Shown piece by piece: positions 6,393 to 13,648 of a stretch of 14,168 nucleotides of DNA (the stretch's first letter is position 1; every line of letters starts with the position of its first letter). The notes below the pieces were generated by a model. The model was not told the origin of the DNA. It did not search any database and saw only the letters and a program-made list of their open reading frames with translations. The translations under genes and the position numbers were made by a program. The DNA lies in NCBI GenBank assembly GCA_900551915.1, contig URXT01000045.1:1-14168 (forward strand), given 5' to 3'. Source of the DNA: an uncultured bacterium. Its GTDB lineage: Bacteria > Cyanobacteriota > Vampirovibrionia > Gastranaerophilales > Gastranaerophilaceae.

Positions 6393-6401
6393 TTTATAAC
6401 C

Positions 6402-6433
6402 CGAAAAAATAATAATTGCTACACATTGCAACT
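6402..6433 (-). terminator. Weak possible terminator after anmK
   Basis: On the minus strand AGTTGC and GCAATT (6428-6433 and 6414-6419) can form a 6-bp stem with one G-U pair and an 8-nt loop, followed by a T-rich run ending near 6403. The stem is short and AT-rich, so read-through into the 96-aa gene is quite possible. Confidence 0.3.
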
Positions 6434-6469
6434 TTGTTTACAAATATTAATGTAACACTAAAAGGTAAT

Positions 6470-7600
6470 TTAACAATTAGCCGATTTACCTAATATTGTA
6501 CGACGGCGTGCACCTGTGCATTCCGGGAGATTGTTAGGAATATTGTAGTAAGCGCAATATCCAAGAAGCGCAAAAGCCATTACTTCTTTAAAATTATTTG
6601 AAATACCATATGCTTCATGAGTTTTTAAATCAATATGTTTTGGAAGATAATGCCTTAAATATTTCATTAAGGTTGGGTTATAAGCTCCTCCACCGCCGAC
6701 AACCACTTCATTAATATCAACGTTATTATATACAAATCTTTCATATGCCTGAGTAATTGATTTTGCAGTTAAAGCTGTTAAGGTTGCAATTATATCTTTG
6801 GGTTCATGCGGTGCAAAGCGAAGTGCGTTCTCTACATATTCCGTGGTAAAGTATTCTCTTCCGGTTGTTTTTGGAGGATTTTTGAAATAATATTCATCCT
6901 GCAAAAGACATTCAAGCCAGCTTTCTGAAATCATCCCCGAGTTTGCAATTTCTCCGTCAATATCGTAAGGTTTAGCAAAGAATTTTTTAACACAATAGTC
7001 AATCATCATATTTCCAGGGCCTGTATCAAAGCCAAAAGTGGCATGCTCTCTTGAGACGACTGTGACATTTGAAATTCCGCCTATATTTTGTATACAAAAA
7101 TTTTTCTTTAAAGGTTTAAACCATTTTTCGTCAGCAAAACACACCAGAGGAGCACCTTCGCCGCCGCATGCAATATCAGCCTCTCGGAAATTCGAAATTG
7201 TCATGCAGCCTGTTTGTTCTGCTATTACGGAACTTTCACCAATTTGCAACGTACTTTTTAAAGAAACCCCATCTAATTTTTCATCAAACGGAAAATGATA
7301 AATTGTCTGGCCATGACTTGATATAAAATCAGGTTTTCCATGCTCGGAAATTATAAGATTTGCTGCATCAGCAAAGCATTTTCCAACGGCAAAATTCATC
7401 TGACATACATCTTTTACTGAAGCTTCACCGTTAAAAAGCTGAAAAAGTTTTGCCTGAACATGTTCCGGATATTTATAGTTAATTCCATGTATCAACTTAC
7501 AGCTTAAGTCAGGATTAACAACACAAAGTCCGGCATCTATACTATCACATGATGTTCCGGACATTAATGCTATAATTTTTTTTGTTTTTAACTCCTGCAT
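6470..7600 (-). CDS. anmK: Anhydro-N-acetylmuramic acid kinase
   Basis: Phosphorylates and opens 1,6-anhydro-N-acetylmuramic acid, giving MurNAc 6-phosphate during peptidoglycan recycling in the cytoplasm. At 376 aa it matches the family. Visible motifs: LMSGTSCDSIDA (12-23), SSHGQTIYH (94-102), QNIGGISNVT (171-180), GFDTGPGNMMID (190-201), whose D192 corresponds to the catalytic aspartate, GREYF (247-251), TALTAKSI (275-282), VGGGGAYNPTLM (301-312) and the C-terminal EVMAFALLG (339-347). In the first motif, family members usually have D-G; here residue 20 is Ser. The start is the only in-frame ATG ahead of the nucleotide-binding motif. It has no Shine-Dalgarno, and the promoter predicts a leader of only 2-3 nt. 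No MurQ etherase gene is in the window. Confidence 0.95.
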   Translation of the reverse strand: MQELKTKKIIALMSGTSCDSIDAGLCVVNPDLSCKLIHGINYKYPEHVQAKLFQLFNGEASVKDVCQMNFAVGKCFADAANLIISEHGKPDFISSHGQTIYHFPFDEKLDGVSLKSTLQIGESSVIAEQTGCMTISNFREADIACGGEGAPLVCFADEKWFKPLKKNFCIQNIGGISNVTVVSREHATFGFDTGPGNMMIDYCVKKFFAKPYDIDGEIANSGMISESWLECLLQDEYYFKNPPKTTGREYFTTEYVENALRFAPHEPKDIIATLTALTAKSITQAYERFVYNNVDINEVVVGGGGAYNPTLMKYLRHYLPKHIDLKTHEAYGISNNFKEVMAFALLGYCAYYNIPNNLPECTGARRRTILGKSANC

Positions 7601-7609
7601 ACAATAAAT

Positions 7610-7638
7610 ATTTTACAGGCATGCTTTTTTTCAAGCAA
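7610..7638 (-). promoter_or_regulatory. Promoter of anmK, giving a nearly leaderless mRNA
   Basis: On the minus strand TTGCTT (7633-7638) and TAAAAT (7610-7615) are 17 bp apart. The -10 ends 9 nt before the ATG, so the mRNA should begin about 2-3 nt ahead of the start codon, too short for a Shine-Dalgarno. Confidence 0.6.
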
Positions 7639-7765
7639 GTTTACAAAAATACTGTTACAATAAAACAGTGACAACTATTGACCCCAAATTTCCTCTAAAA
7701 CTTTTTTACAAACCCATAAATTTAAATAAAAAAATATCCCTAATCTTTTTACTGCCAACACCTCG

Positions 7766-7951
7766 TTAAACTTTTTTGCCATCACCTCTTTTTCTTTTAC
7801 TATCCTTTACCTGCCGCTCCCATGCCTTAAACTTTAAAGCATCCTCCTGCACCATTCCAGTAGCTGTAATTATTATTTTTGATAATTGCCGGATTTCCCG
7901 ATCACTCTTATAATGTAACTTTAAGTTAAAAGTTTGACAAGCAAAAAAAAA
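7766..7951 (-). pseudogene. Possible remnant of a gene, 61 open codons without a good start
   Basis: The minus strand is open from a stop at 7952-7954 to TAA at 7766-7768. The reading looks like real protein rather than AT-rich noise, with stretches such as YKSDREIRQLSK, GMVQEDALKFKAWERQ and a basic tail RKRGDGKKV. There is no plausible start: the 5' end is a run of Phe codons in a T-tract, and the only ATG is at residue 33 with no ribosome-binding site. It could be the decayed 3' end of a lost gene. I cannot name a family, and chance remains possible. Confidence 0.3.
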
Positions 7952-8011
7952 TTAATTAAATTTTACAATTGACCATGCCCCTAGATTTTATGCGAAAAAA
8001 TTCAAGTTCTT

Positions 8012-8038
8012 AAATCTTAATGAAGAAATCTTAATGAA
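8012..8038. repeat. Tandem direct repeat, two copies of AAATCTTAATGAA
   Basis: Two identical 13-bp copies (8012-8024 and 8026-8038) are separated by a single G, a period of 14 bp. They lie about 65 bp upstream of the -10 of the WYL pair. Closely spaced direct repeats of this size are typical of tandem-binding activators such as OmpR-type regulators, but replication slippage is an alternative. Confidence 0.6.
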
Positions 8039-8103
8039 AAAACGTAAATTTTGTGCATTTTTTAGATTGACAAAATAAAATTAGATGAAAGCTTTTTTTA
8101 TAG

Positions 8104-8137
8104 TATAATTGTAGTATAGAATTATAAACAATTGTTT
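8104..8137 (+). promoter_or_regulatory. Promoter -10 and adjacent palindrome ahead of the WYL gene pair
   Basis: A consensus TATAAT (8104-8109) has only a weak -35 (TTAGAT, 8081-8086, 17 bp away). A perfect 12-bp palindrome AAACAATTGTTT (8126-8137) follows, covering about +10 to +21 of the predicted transcript. A weak -35 plus a palindrome just downstream is what an activated or self-repressed regulator promoter could look like. Confidence 0.45.
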
Positions 8138-8182
8138 GTGTAAATTAACATATTATCAGATTAAGAATTTCGGGAACATTAA

Positions 8183-9115
8183 ATGAAAGAATTTATAAAA
8201 AATAATAAAATTACATACAACTTAATGTCATTTACGGCATTTAAAACACTCTTAATATTTTCACTGCTTCTTGAAGCACCTCGCTCATATCAGGAAATAA
8301 TTGACTATTTTGACACGCATGACTTTATCAATGAAAAAATCTCAGTTGATACAATAAGAGTTTACATAAATTCCTTAAGACGTGCGGGCTGCGTGATTTC
8401 AAAAACAAAAAGAGCAGATGGGTCAAAATTCATTCTGGTTTCACACCCTTTTGAACTTACAATTACACCTGAGCAAATCAAGCCTATAGCAAAAGTTTAT
8501 AAAACAATAGCAAAGACTATTGAAGTTTCAGAATTAATCATGCTTGAAAAATTCTTAAGGAAAATAGCTTCGAACATAAAAAATGAGGATTTTGAAAACG
8601 CTTTAAATAAAACTTCATTACTGTCTGGCATTGAAATAGAACTTTTAGAAAAGCTTTTAGAATGCTGCAATGATAAAAAACAAATTATTTTAAAATACAA
8701 CTCACCTCGTTCCGGGCAGACGAATTTGGAAATAATATGCGAAAAAATGGGATTTGAAAATGGCAAATTATATCTATATGGAACGAGCCTTGATTTTAGC
8801 CAGTCAAGCTACCTGCTTGCCGCAAGAATTATTGGAATAGAGCAAATTAAACCTGGAAAATCTGACAAAGTTGACATTGAAGAACTAAAAATAAAATTTA
8901 AAGTTAGGGCCGATTATCGAGAACTGCAACTGAAAGATAACGAAAAATTACTTGAAATTTCGAATAATAATACACTTATAGAAGCAGTTTCTTCAAATAA
9001 ATTCGCATTAAAACAAAGAATCCTGTCTTTCGGAAGCGCCTGCACAGTTCTGGAGCCAGAGGATTTTAAACAGGAAATTATTACCACACTAAAAAGAATG
9101 AGGGCTGAATACTAA
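8183..9115 (+). CDS. WYL-domain transcriptional regulator (first of a tandem pair), 310 aa
   Basis: A DNA-binding regulator with a ligand- or nucleic-acid-sensing WYL domain. Residues about 15-90 are a winged helix-turn-helix, with the recognition part around SVDTIRVYINSLRRAGC (54-70). Residues about 165-225 form the Sm-like WYL domain (IILKYNSPRSG, then GKLYLYGTSLD and the IIGIEQI strand); the Trp of the name-giving triad is replaced by Leu in KLYLYG. Residues about 233-310 are the C-terminal WCX-type extension ending PEDFKQEIITTLKRM. The ribosome-binding site is weak (GGGAA, 8172-8176). The next gene begins one base after the stop, so both are surely co-transcribed. WYL pairs such as PafB/PafC act as a heterodimer in DNA-damage control; whether this pair does so is inference. 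Confidence 0.88.
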   Translation: MKEFIKNNKITYNLMSFTAFKTLLIFSLLLEAPRSYQEIIDYFDTHDFINEKISVDTIRVYINSLRRAGCVISKTKRADGSKFILVSHPFELTITPEQIKPIAKVYKTIAKTIEVSELIMLEKFLRKIASNIKNEDFENALNKTSLLSGIEIELLEKLLECCNDKKQIILKYNSPRSGQTNLEIICEKMGFENGKLYLYGTSLDFSQSSYLLAARIIGIEQIKPGKSDKVDIEELKIKFKVRADYRELQLKDNEKLLEISNNNTLIEAVSSNKFALKQRILSFGSACTVLEPEDFKQEIITTLKRMRAEY

Positions 9116-9116
9116 T

Positions 9117-10046
9117 ATGAAAAAAATAAGTGAAAAATATAATGAAGCCTGTATAAAAGTTTTTGATATGCTGAAATTGTTATCAAAAGGAACAGCTTAT
9201 TACAGCGATATAATAGAACTTTTTAATCCTGATGAAAATAATCCTACAGCCGGTGCGCATGTTATTTTGAATAAATATTTAAACACACTGAAAATTTTTG
9301 GAATTAACATCTACAAATCAAAAAATATTTATCATTTACAAAATTCTTTTTATTCGCTGAATTTAGACAAAAATGACATCAAAATGTTACAACTTTTAAA
9401 AACATCTGGTCTAATTCTTTCAAATACAAAGCAGAAAGAACAGTTTGACAATTTTGTACATGATGTTGAAATTGAAATACGTCTTACCAGCACGTCAAGA
9501 GAGCTTTTAAATAGCACAAACGATTCAGACAATCTTCGCAGAAGCGAATATTTCACAAAATACAGGGATTTAATCTCAAAATGTGAAGGTTATTGCAATG
9601 ATAACTCAAAGCTTGAAATAAGTTTTTATGCAGATTCAAAAGAATATAAACTTATCTGCACGCCAAAAGACATCACTTTTATTAACCAAAACATATATTT
9701 GTCAGTTTTTAACCATTTAAGCAGGCAAATTTTTGATATTCCAATTGATAAAATTACTGCAATAAAACAAATGCCTGTTGTTTCTGCAACCCGCGAAGCG
9801 CCAATGACGGTTGTCTACAAAATCAGAAATAATCTAGCCAAAGCATACAGACTCAGAGAATGGGAATCAACAGACGGCAAAATAGACGATGAAGGCTGGC
9901 TCACAATTGTTAATAACAACGAAAATTTTGATGTCTTAATAAAACGATTAATGCGTTACGACGTATGCTGTCAGGTGGTTTCGCCTAAAAACTTCCGAGA
10001 ACGCATGCTCTCAACAATAGACGAAACCTTGGCTAATTACGAATAA
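9117..10046 (+). CDS. WYL-domain transcriptional regulator (second of a tandem pair), 309 aa
   Basis: A divergent paralogue-like partner of the preceding protein with the same architecture. Residues about 10-75 are an N-terminal winged helix-turn-helix (VFDMLKLLSKGTAYYSDIIELF, then LNKYLNTLKIFGI). Residues about 165-220 form the WYL domain (LEISFYADSKEYKLICTP, then INQNIYLSVFN and the DIPIDKITAI strand). The C-terminal part (about 228-309) is the WCX extension with a YRLREWE stretch and the ending SPKNFRERMLSTIDETL. The WYL triad is poorly conserved here too, so ligand contacts may differ from the partner. ATG 9117 lies one base after the upstream stop, with GAGGG inside the upstream gene, so translation is likely coupled and equimolar production is expected. 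A dnaE promoter region follows after 52 bp. Confidence 0.85.
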   Translation: MKKISEKYNEACIKVFDMLKLLSKGTAYYSDIIELFNPDENNPTAGAHVILNKYLNTLKIFGINIYKSKNIYHLQNSFYSLNLDKNDIKMLQLLKTSGLILSNTKQKEQFDNFVHDVEIEIRLTSTSRELLNSTNDSDNLRRSEYFTKYRDLISKCEGYCNDNSKLEISFYADSKEYKLICTPKDITFINQNIYLSVFNHLSRQIFDIPIDKITAIKQMPVVSATREAPMTVVYKIRNNLAKAYRLREWESTDGKIDDEGWLTIVNNNENFDVLIKRLMRYDVCCQVVSPKNFRERMLSTIDETLANYE

Positions 10047-10055
10047 TAAAAATTT

Positions 10056-10082
10056 ACAATAAGTGTTATTCAAATTTATTGT
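10056..10082. repeat. Inverted repeat ACAATAA-N13-TTATTGT upstream of dnaE
   Basis: Perfect 7-bp arms at 10056-10062 and 10076-10082 flank the -35 region of the predicted dnaE promoter. The geometry, with arm centres 20 bp or two helical turns apart, suits binding of a dimer on one DNA face. A small AATAA-GTG-TTATT hairpin shares the left arm. Confidence 0.4.
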
Positions 10083-10083
10083 G

Positions 10084-10092
10084 TGCTAGCAT
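10084..10092 (+). promoter_or_regulatory. Extended -10 element predicted to give a leaderless dnaE mRNA
   Basis: TGCTAGCAT fits the extended -10 form TGnTAnnnT. Its last base is 7 nt before A10099, the first base of the dnaE ATG, and no Shine-Dalgarno lies between. A -35 is poor (TGTTAT, 10064-10069 at 17 bp), which an extended -10 can tolerate. Confidence 0.55.
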
Positions 10093-10098
10093 GATTAT

Positions 10099-13000
10099 AT
10101 GAACACACAACCATACGTACCATTACATCTGCACACGGAATACTCGCTTCTTGACGGGGCAATCAGGATAAAGGAACTGATTGACTTTGCAAAAGAAGCT
10201 GGCATGCCTGCTGTAGCGATTACTGACCACGGCGTTATGTACGGAGATATGGAGCTATATACAACAGCAAAAGAAAATGGTATTAAACCAATTTTAGGCT
10301 GTGAATTTTACGTTCATGATGGCGATATTGAAGAAAAAAACAAGCTTCACAATCCTTGCTACCACCTTGTTTTACTTGCCAAAAATAAAGCAGGATATCA
10401 AAACCTTTTAAAATTAACTTCAACCGCATGGTGTAAAGGACGTTATGTTCATCCGCGCATTAATTTTGAACTCTTAAAAGAACATTCAGAAGGATTAATT
10501 TGCCTCTCAGCCTGCCTTGGCGGCGAAGTTCTTCAAATGCTTTTGAAAGGCGATTACAACGCAGCAAAAGCATGCGCGCAGCAATATAAAGATTTATTCG
10601 GAGAGGATTATTATATTGAGCTTCAAGATCACGGAATTGACGAACAAAAACGAACAAATCCGGAGCTTATAAGACTTGCAAAAGAACTTGATATTAAAAT
10701 GGTTATCACAAATGACTCGCATTACCTAAGAAAAGAAGATGCTGATATGCATGACACACTTCTTTGCATGCAGACAAACAGCGACAAAGATGACCCAAAC
10801 AGATTCCACTTCCCCGGCAATGAGTTTTATGTAAAAACCCCTGAGCAATTGCGTGATGCTTTCAAATGGATGGATTCCGAAACATTCAACGAGTGCATCA
10901 AAAACACAGTTGAAATTGCAGACAAATGCCATTTGATTATTGAACTCGGAAAAAGCCCGCTTCCGGATTACAAAGTTCCGCAGGGTTTTACAATTGAATC
11001 ATATCTTGAGCATTTAGTTTATGAAGGTTTGAAAAAGCGTTACGGTGAAGTTTCAAAAGACCTTAAAGAACGCACAGATTATGAACTCAGCGTAATTAAT
11101 CAGATGGGATTTGCAGCATACTTTTTGATTACGTGGGATTTCATTCACTATGCCAAAACGCATGGTATTCCGGTCGGGCCTGGAAGAGGTTCAGCCGCAG
11201 GTTCGGTTGTTGCTTATGCACTTGAAATTACAGACCTCGACCCGATTAAGCACAAACTGTTGTTCGAAAGATTTTTGAACCCCGAACGTTTCACCATGCC
11301 CGATGTCGATATTGACTTTTGCATTGAACGCCGCGGCGAAGTTATTGATTATGTTACGCAAAAATACGGTGAAGATAAGGTTTGTCAAATTATCACCTTC
11401 GGAACTTACGCGGCAAAAGCTGCATTGAAAGGCATCTGTCGAATTCTGAAAGTTCCATTTTCCGAAAGCAACAAACTTGCAGGGCTGATTGAGCCGGCAA
11501 TTGAAATTGCACAGGCAACAAACCCGAAAGCAAAAACATTAAAAGACGCAATGCAATACGACGGGTCTGAACTTAAAGCGCTTTATGATAAAGACGAGCA
11601 GCTTCCAGCAGGCGACCCGATGGAGGGAAAAACAGTCGGCGTTAAGAAGATTGTTGACCTTGCAATTGGCATTGAAGGCATTAAAAACAACACAGGCACA
11701 CACGCAGCAGGTGTAATTATTTCGCGGGTTCCTCTGGATGAGATAATTCCTGTTCAGCCTTCAAAAGACGGAATTGTTCAAACAGGTTATCCGCCGCATG
11801 ACGTTACTGAGGTTTTAAGCCTTTTGAAAATGGACTTTTTGGGGCTTCGAAACCTCACCACGATTTACAAAACCGTTGACCTAATCAAAGAACAACAGGG
11901 AATTGAAGTTGATATTAACAATATTCCTCTTGATGACAAACCGGTTTACGACATGCTTATGACCGGTGATACAGACGGCGTTTTCCAGCTTGAATCACAG
12001 GGAATGAAAAACCTTGTAAAAAGATTAAAACCGGACGTTTTTGAAGATTTAGGCGCGTTAGTTGCGCTTTTCAGACCGGGGCCGCTGGATTCCGGCATGG
12101 TTACGGACTTTGTTGAAAGAAAACACGGACGCCAGGCTATTTCATATGCTCACCCGCTTCTTGAACCGGTTTTGAAAGACACTTACGGAACAATTGTTTA
12201 TCAAGAGCAGATTATGCAGGTATTCCAGGTACTTGCAGATTATACACTCGGTCAAGCGGACATGGTTCGCCGTATGATGGGTAAGAAAAAAGTCGATGAA
12301 ATGGAAAAACAAAAAGGCAAATTCATCGAACGCTCAGCTCAGCATGGCATGTCTTCAAAAGATGCAGAAGCCTTGTTTAACCAAATTCTAGCCTTCGCTT
12401 CATACTGCTTTAACCGGTCGCATTCAGCCGCATACGCGTTTGTTGCGTATCAAACCGCATATTTAAAATGCCATTATCCAGTTGAATATCTTTCAGCACT
12501 ACTTTCAAGCGTTTCGAGCGACCAGGAGAAAACCCAGCTTTACATAGAAGAAGCTCTTAAAAAAGGCATAAAAGTTCTTCCGCCTGACATTAATCATTCA
12601 ATGGCAACCTTTACGCCTGACCAGGGAAACATTCGTTTCGGTCTTGCTTCAATCAAGCAGGTTGGCGAAGCCGTGATTGAAGAAATTATAAAAGAACGCA
12701 AAGAAAACGGGCCTTTTAAATCAATTTATGACTATTGCAAACGTCTTGATTCAAAATGCTCAAACAAGAAAACCCTTGAAGGTTTGATTAAGGCGGGCGC
12801 ATTTGCAAACATAGAAAAAAGCCGCAAACAGCTTATGGAGAACATAGATTACATAACGGCAACCGCCTCCAAGGAAGCTAAAGCTAAAGAAAGCGGCCAA
12901 GGCAGTTTGTTTGATTTATTGGGCGATTCAGCAGAAATCGAAGAAGCAAAATTCAAACTCGCCGGAAGCGATGAGGAGTATGACCAGCGTCAAATTCAGC

Positions 13001-13647
13001 TTTTCGAAAAAGAATTTCTCGGATTTTACGTAACAAGCCATCCGCTTTCGACAATCAGAGACAAATTGCCATTTTTGATGACGCATAAAATTTCAGAAAT
13101 TCCGGAATTACCAAACGACAAAGTTGTTACAATATGCGGACTGATTACAACTGCAAGACAGATTCCGACCAAGAAAGATCCGACAAAGTTCATAAGATTT
13201 GTAACAATAGAAGATTTGTCGGGTAAAATTGATGTAATATGTTTTAACAGACAAATTCAGGAATACGGTTCGTTCCTTGATGTTGAGCAGCGCACAATAA
13301 TTTCAGGAAAAGTTAGCCGCAGGGGCGACGACGAACCGCCGGTACTTATAGTTGATTCCGTAAAACCAGTTGATAATTCGAATATTTTCACAATTGAAAT
13401 TAAAGACGATTTCAAATTTGAAGAACTTGTGTATATGAAAAATCTTTTATGCGAGCATGCTGGTTCTGACCCGTTAATGATAAAGTTAAAAGATGACAGC
13501 GGAGATGTAAAAATTCTTACGGCCTCAATGTTTTGGGTGAATTCATCAAACACTCTTGTCAGCATGTTGAAGAATAAATTCAATGATCGTATAAATATAA
13601 ACGTTCGATCTCTTGATGCACAAGAAGAACCAGCTGAGGTAGCTTAA
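10099..13647 (+). CDS. dnaE: DNA polymerase III subunit alpha
   Basis: The replicative polymerase catalytic subunit, 1182 aa, slightly longer than E. coli DnaE (1160). The N-terminal PHP domain (about 5-215) keeps all nine metal-binding positions (H10, H12, D19, H44, E69, H89, C139, D206, H208), so it may be an active 3'-5' proofreading exonuclease. The C-family polymerase core follows: GPGRGSAAGS, then PDVDID with catalytic D402 and D404, and D579 in KMDFLGLR. CFNRSHSAAYAF (770-781) is intact, with no intein at Y769/C770, the place where many cyanobacterial DnaE proteins are split. A helix-hairpin-helix region lies near 870-905, a beta-clamp motif QGSLF at 934-938, and an OB fold at about 1009-1056. 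No Shine-Dalgarno precedes the ATG. An adjacent small ORF starts one base after the stop. Confidence 0.98.
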   Translation: MNTQPYVPLHLHTEYSLLDGAIRIKELIDFAKEAGMPAVAITDHGVMYGDMELYTTAKENGIKPILGCEFYVHDGDIEEKNKLHNPCYHLVLLAKNKAGYQNLLKLTSTAWCKGRYVHPRINFELLKEHSEGLICLSACLGGEVLQMLLKGDYNAAKACAQQYKDLFGEDYYIELQDHGIDEQKRTNPELIRLAKELDIKMVITNDSHYLRKEDADMHDTLLCMQTNSDKDDPNRFHFPGNEFYVKTPEQLRDAFKWMDSETFNECIKNTVEIADKCHLIIELGKSPLPDYKVPQGFTIESYLEHLVYEGLKKRYGEVSKDLKERTDYELSVINQMGFAAYFLITWDFIHYAKTHGIPVGPGRGSAAGSVVAYALEITDLDPIKHKLLFERFLNPERFTMPDVDIDFCIERRGEVIDYVTQKYGEDKVCQIITFGTYAAKAALKGICRILKVPFSESNKLAGLIEPAIEIAQATNPKAKTLKDAMQYDGSELKALYDKDEQLPAGDPMEGKTVGVKKIVDLAIGIEGIKNNTGTHAAGVIISRVPLDEIIPVQPSKDGIVQTGYPPHDVTEVLSLLKMDFLGLRNLTTIYKTVDLIKEQQGIEVDINNIPLDDKPVYDMLMTGDTDGVFQLESQGMKNLVKRLKPDVFEDLGALVALFRPGPLDSGMVTDFVERKHGRQAISYAHPLLEPVLKDTYGTIVYQEQIMQVFQVLADYTLGQADMVRRMMGKKKVDEMEKQKGKFIERSAQHGMSSKDAEALFNQILAFASYCFNRSHSAAYAFVAYQTAYLKCHYPVEYLSALLSSVSSDQEKTQLYIEEALKKGIKVLPPDINHSMATFTPDQGNIRFGLASIKQVGEAVIEEIIKERKENGPFKSIYDYCKRLDSKCSNKKTLEGLIKAGAFANIEKSRKQLMENIDYITATASKEAKAKESGQGSLFDLLGDSAEIEEAKFKLAGSDEEYDQRQIQLFEKEFLGFYVTSHPLSTIRDKLPFLMTHKISEIPELPNDKVVTICGLITTARQIPTKKDPTKFIRFVTIEDLSGKIDVICFNRQIQEYGSFLDVEQRTIISGKVSRRGDDEPPVLIVDSVKPVDNSNIFTIEIKDDFKFEELVYMKNLLCEHAGSDPLMIKLKDDSGDVKILTASMFWVNSSNTLVSMLKNKFNDRININVRSLDAQEEPAEVA

Positions 13648-13648
13648 A

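Larger units (their letters stand above)
7601..8182. other. 582-bp intergenic region without an intact gene
   Basis: This divergent stretch separates anmK from the WYL regulators. It holds the anmK promoter, a 61-codon open reading on the minus strand that may be a gene remnant, a tandem 13-bp repeat, and a promoter-like TATAAT followed by a 12-bp palindrome ahead of the first WYL gene. The plus strand from about 7680 to 7870 is markedly pyrimidine-rich and has no open frame of note. I see no RNA gene, insertion sequence or CRISPR repeat. Confidence 0.7.

Noticed and set aside
8067..8072. Consensus TTGACA as a -35 for the WYL genes
   Set aside because: No -10 lies 16-18 bp downstream; the TATAAT at 8104 is 31 bp away.
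13257..13583. 108-codon minus-strand ORF inside dnaE
   Set aside because: Antisense shadow of the DnaE C-terminal region, without a start signal.
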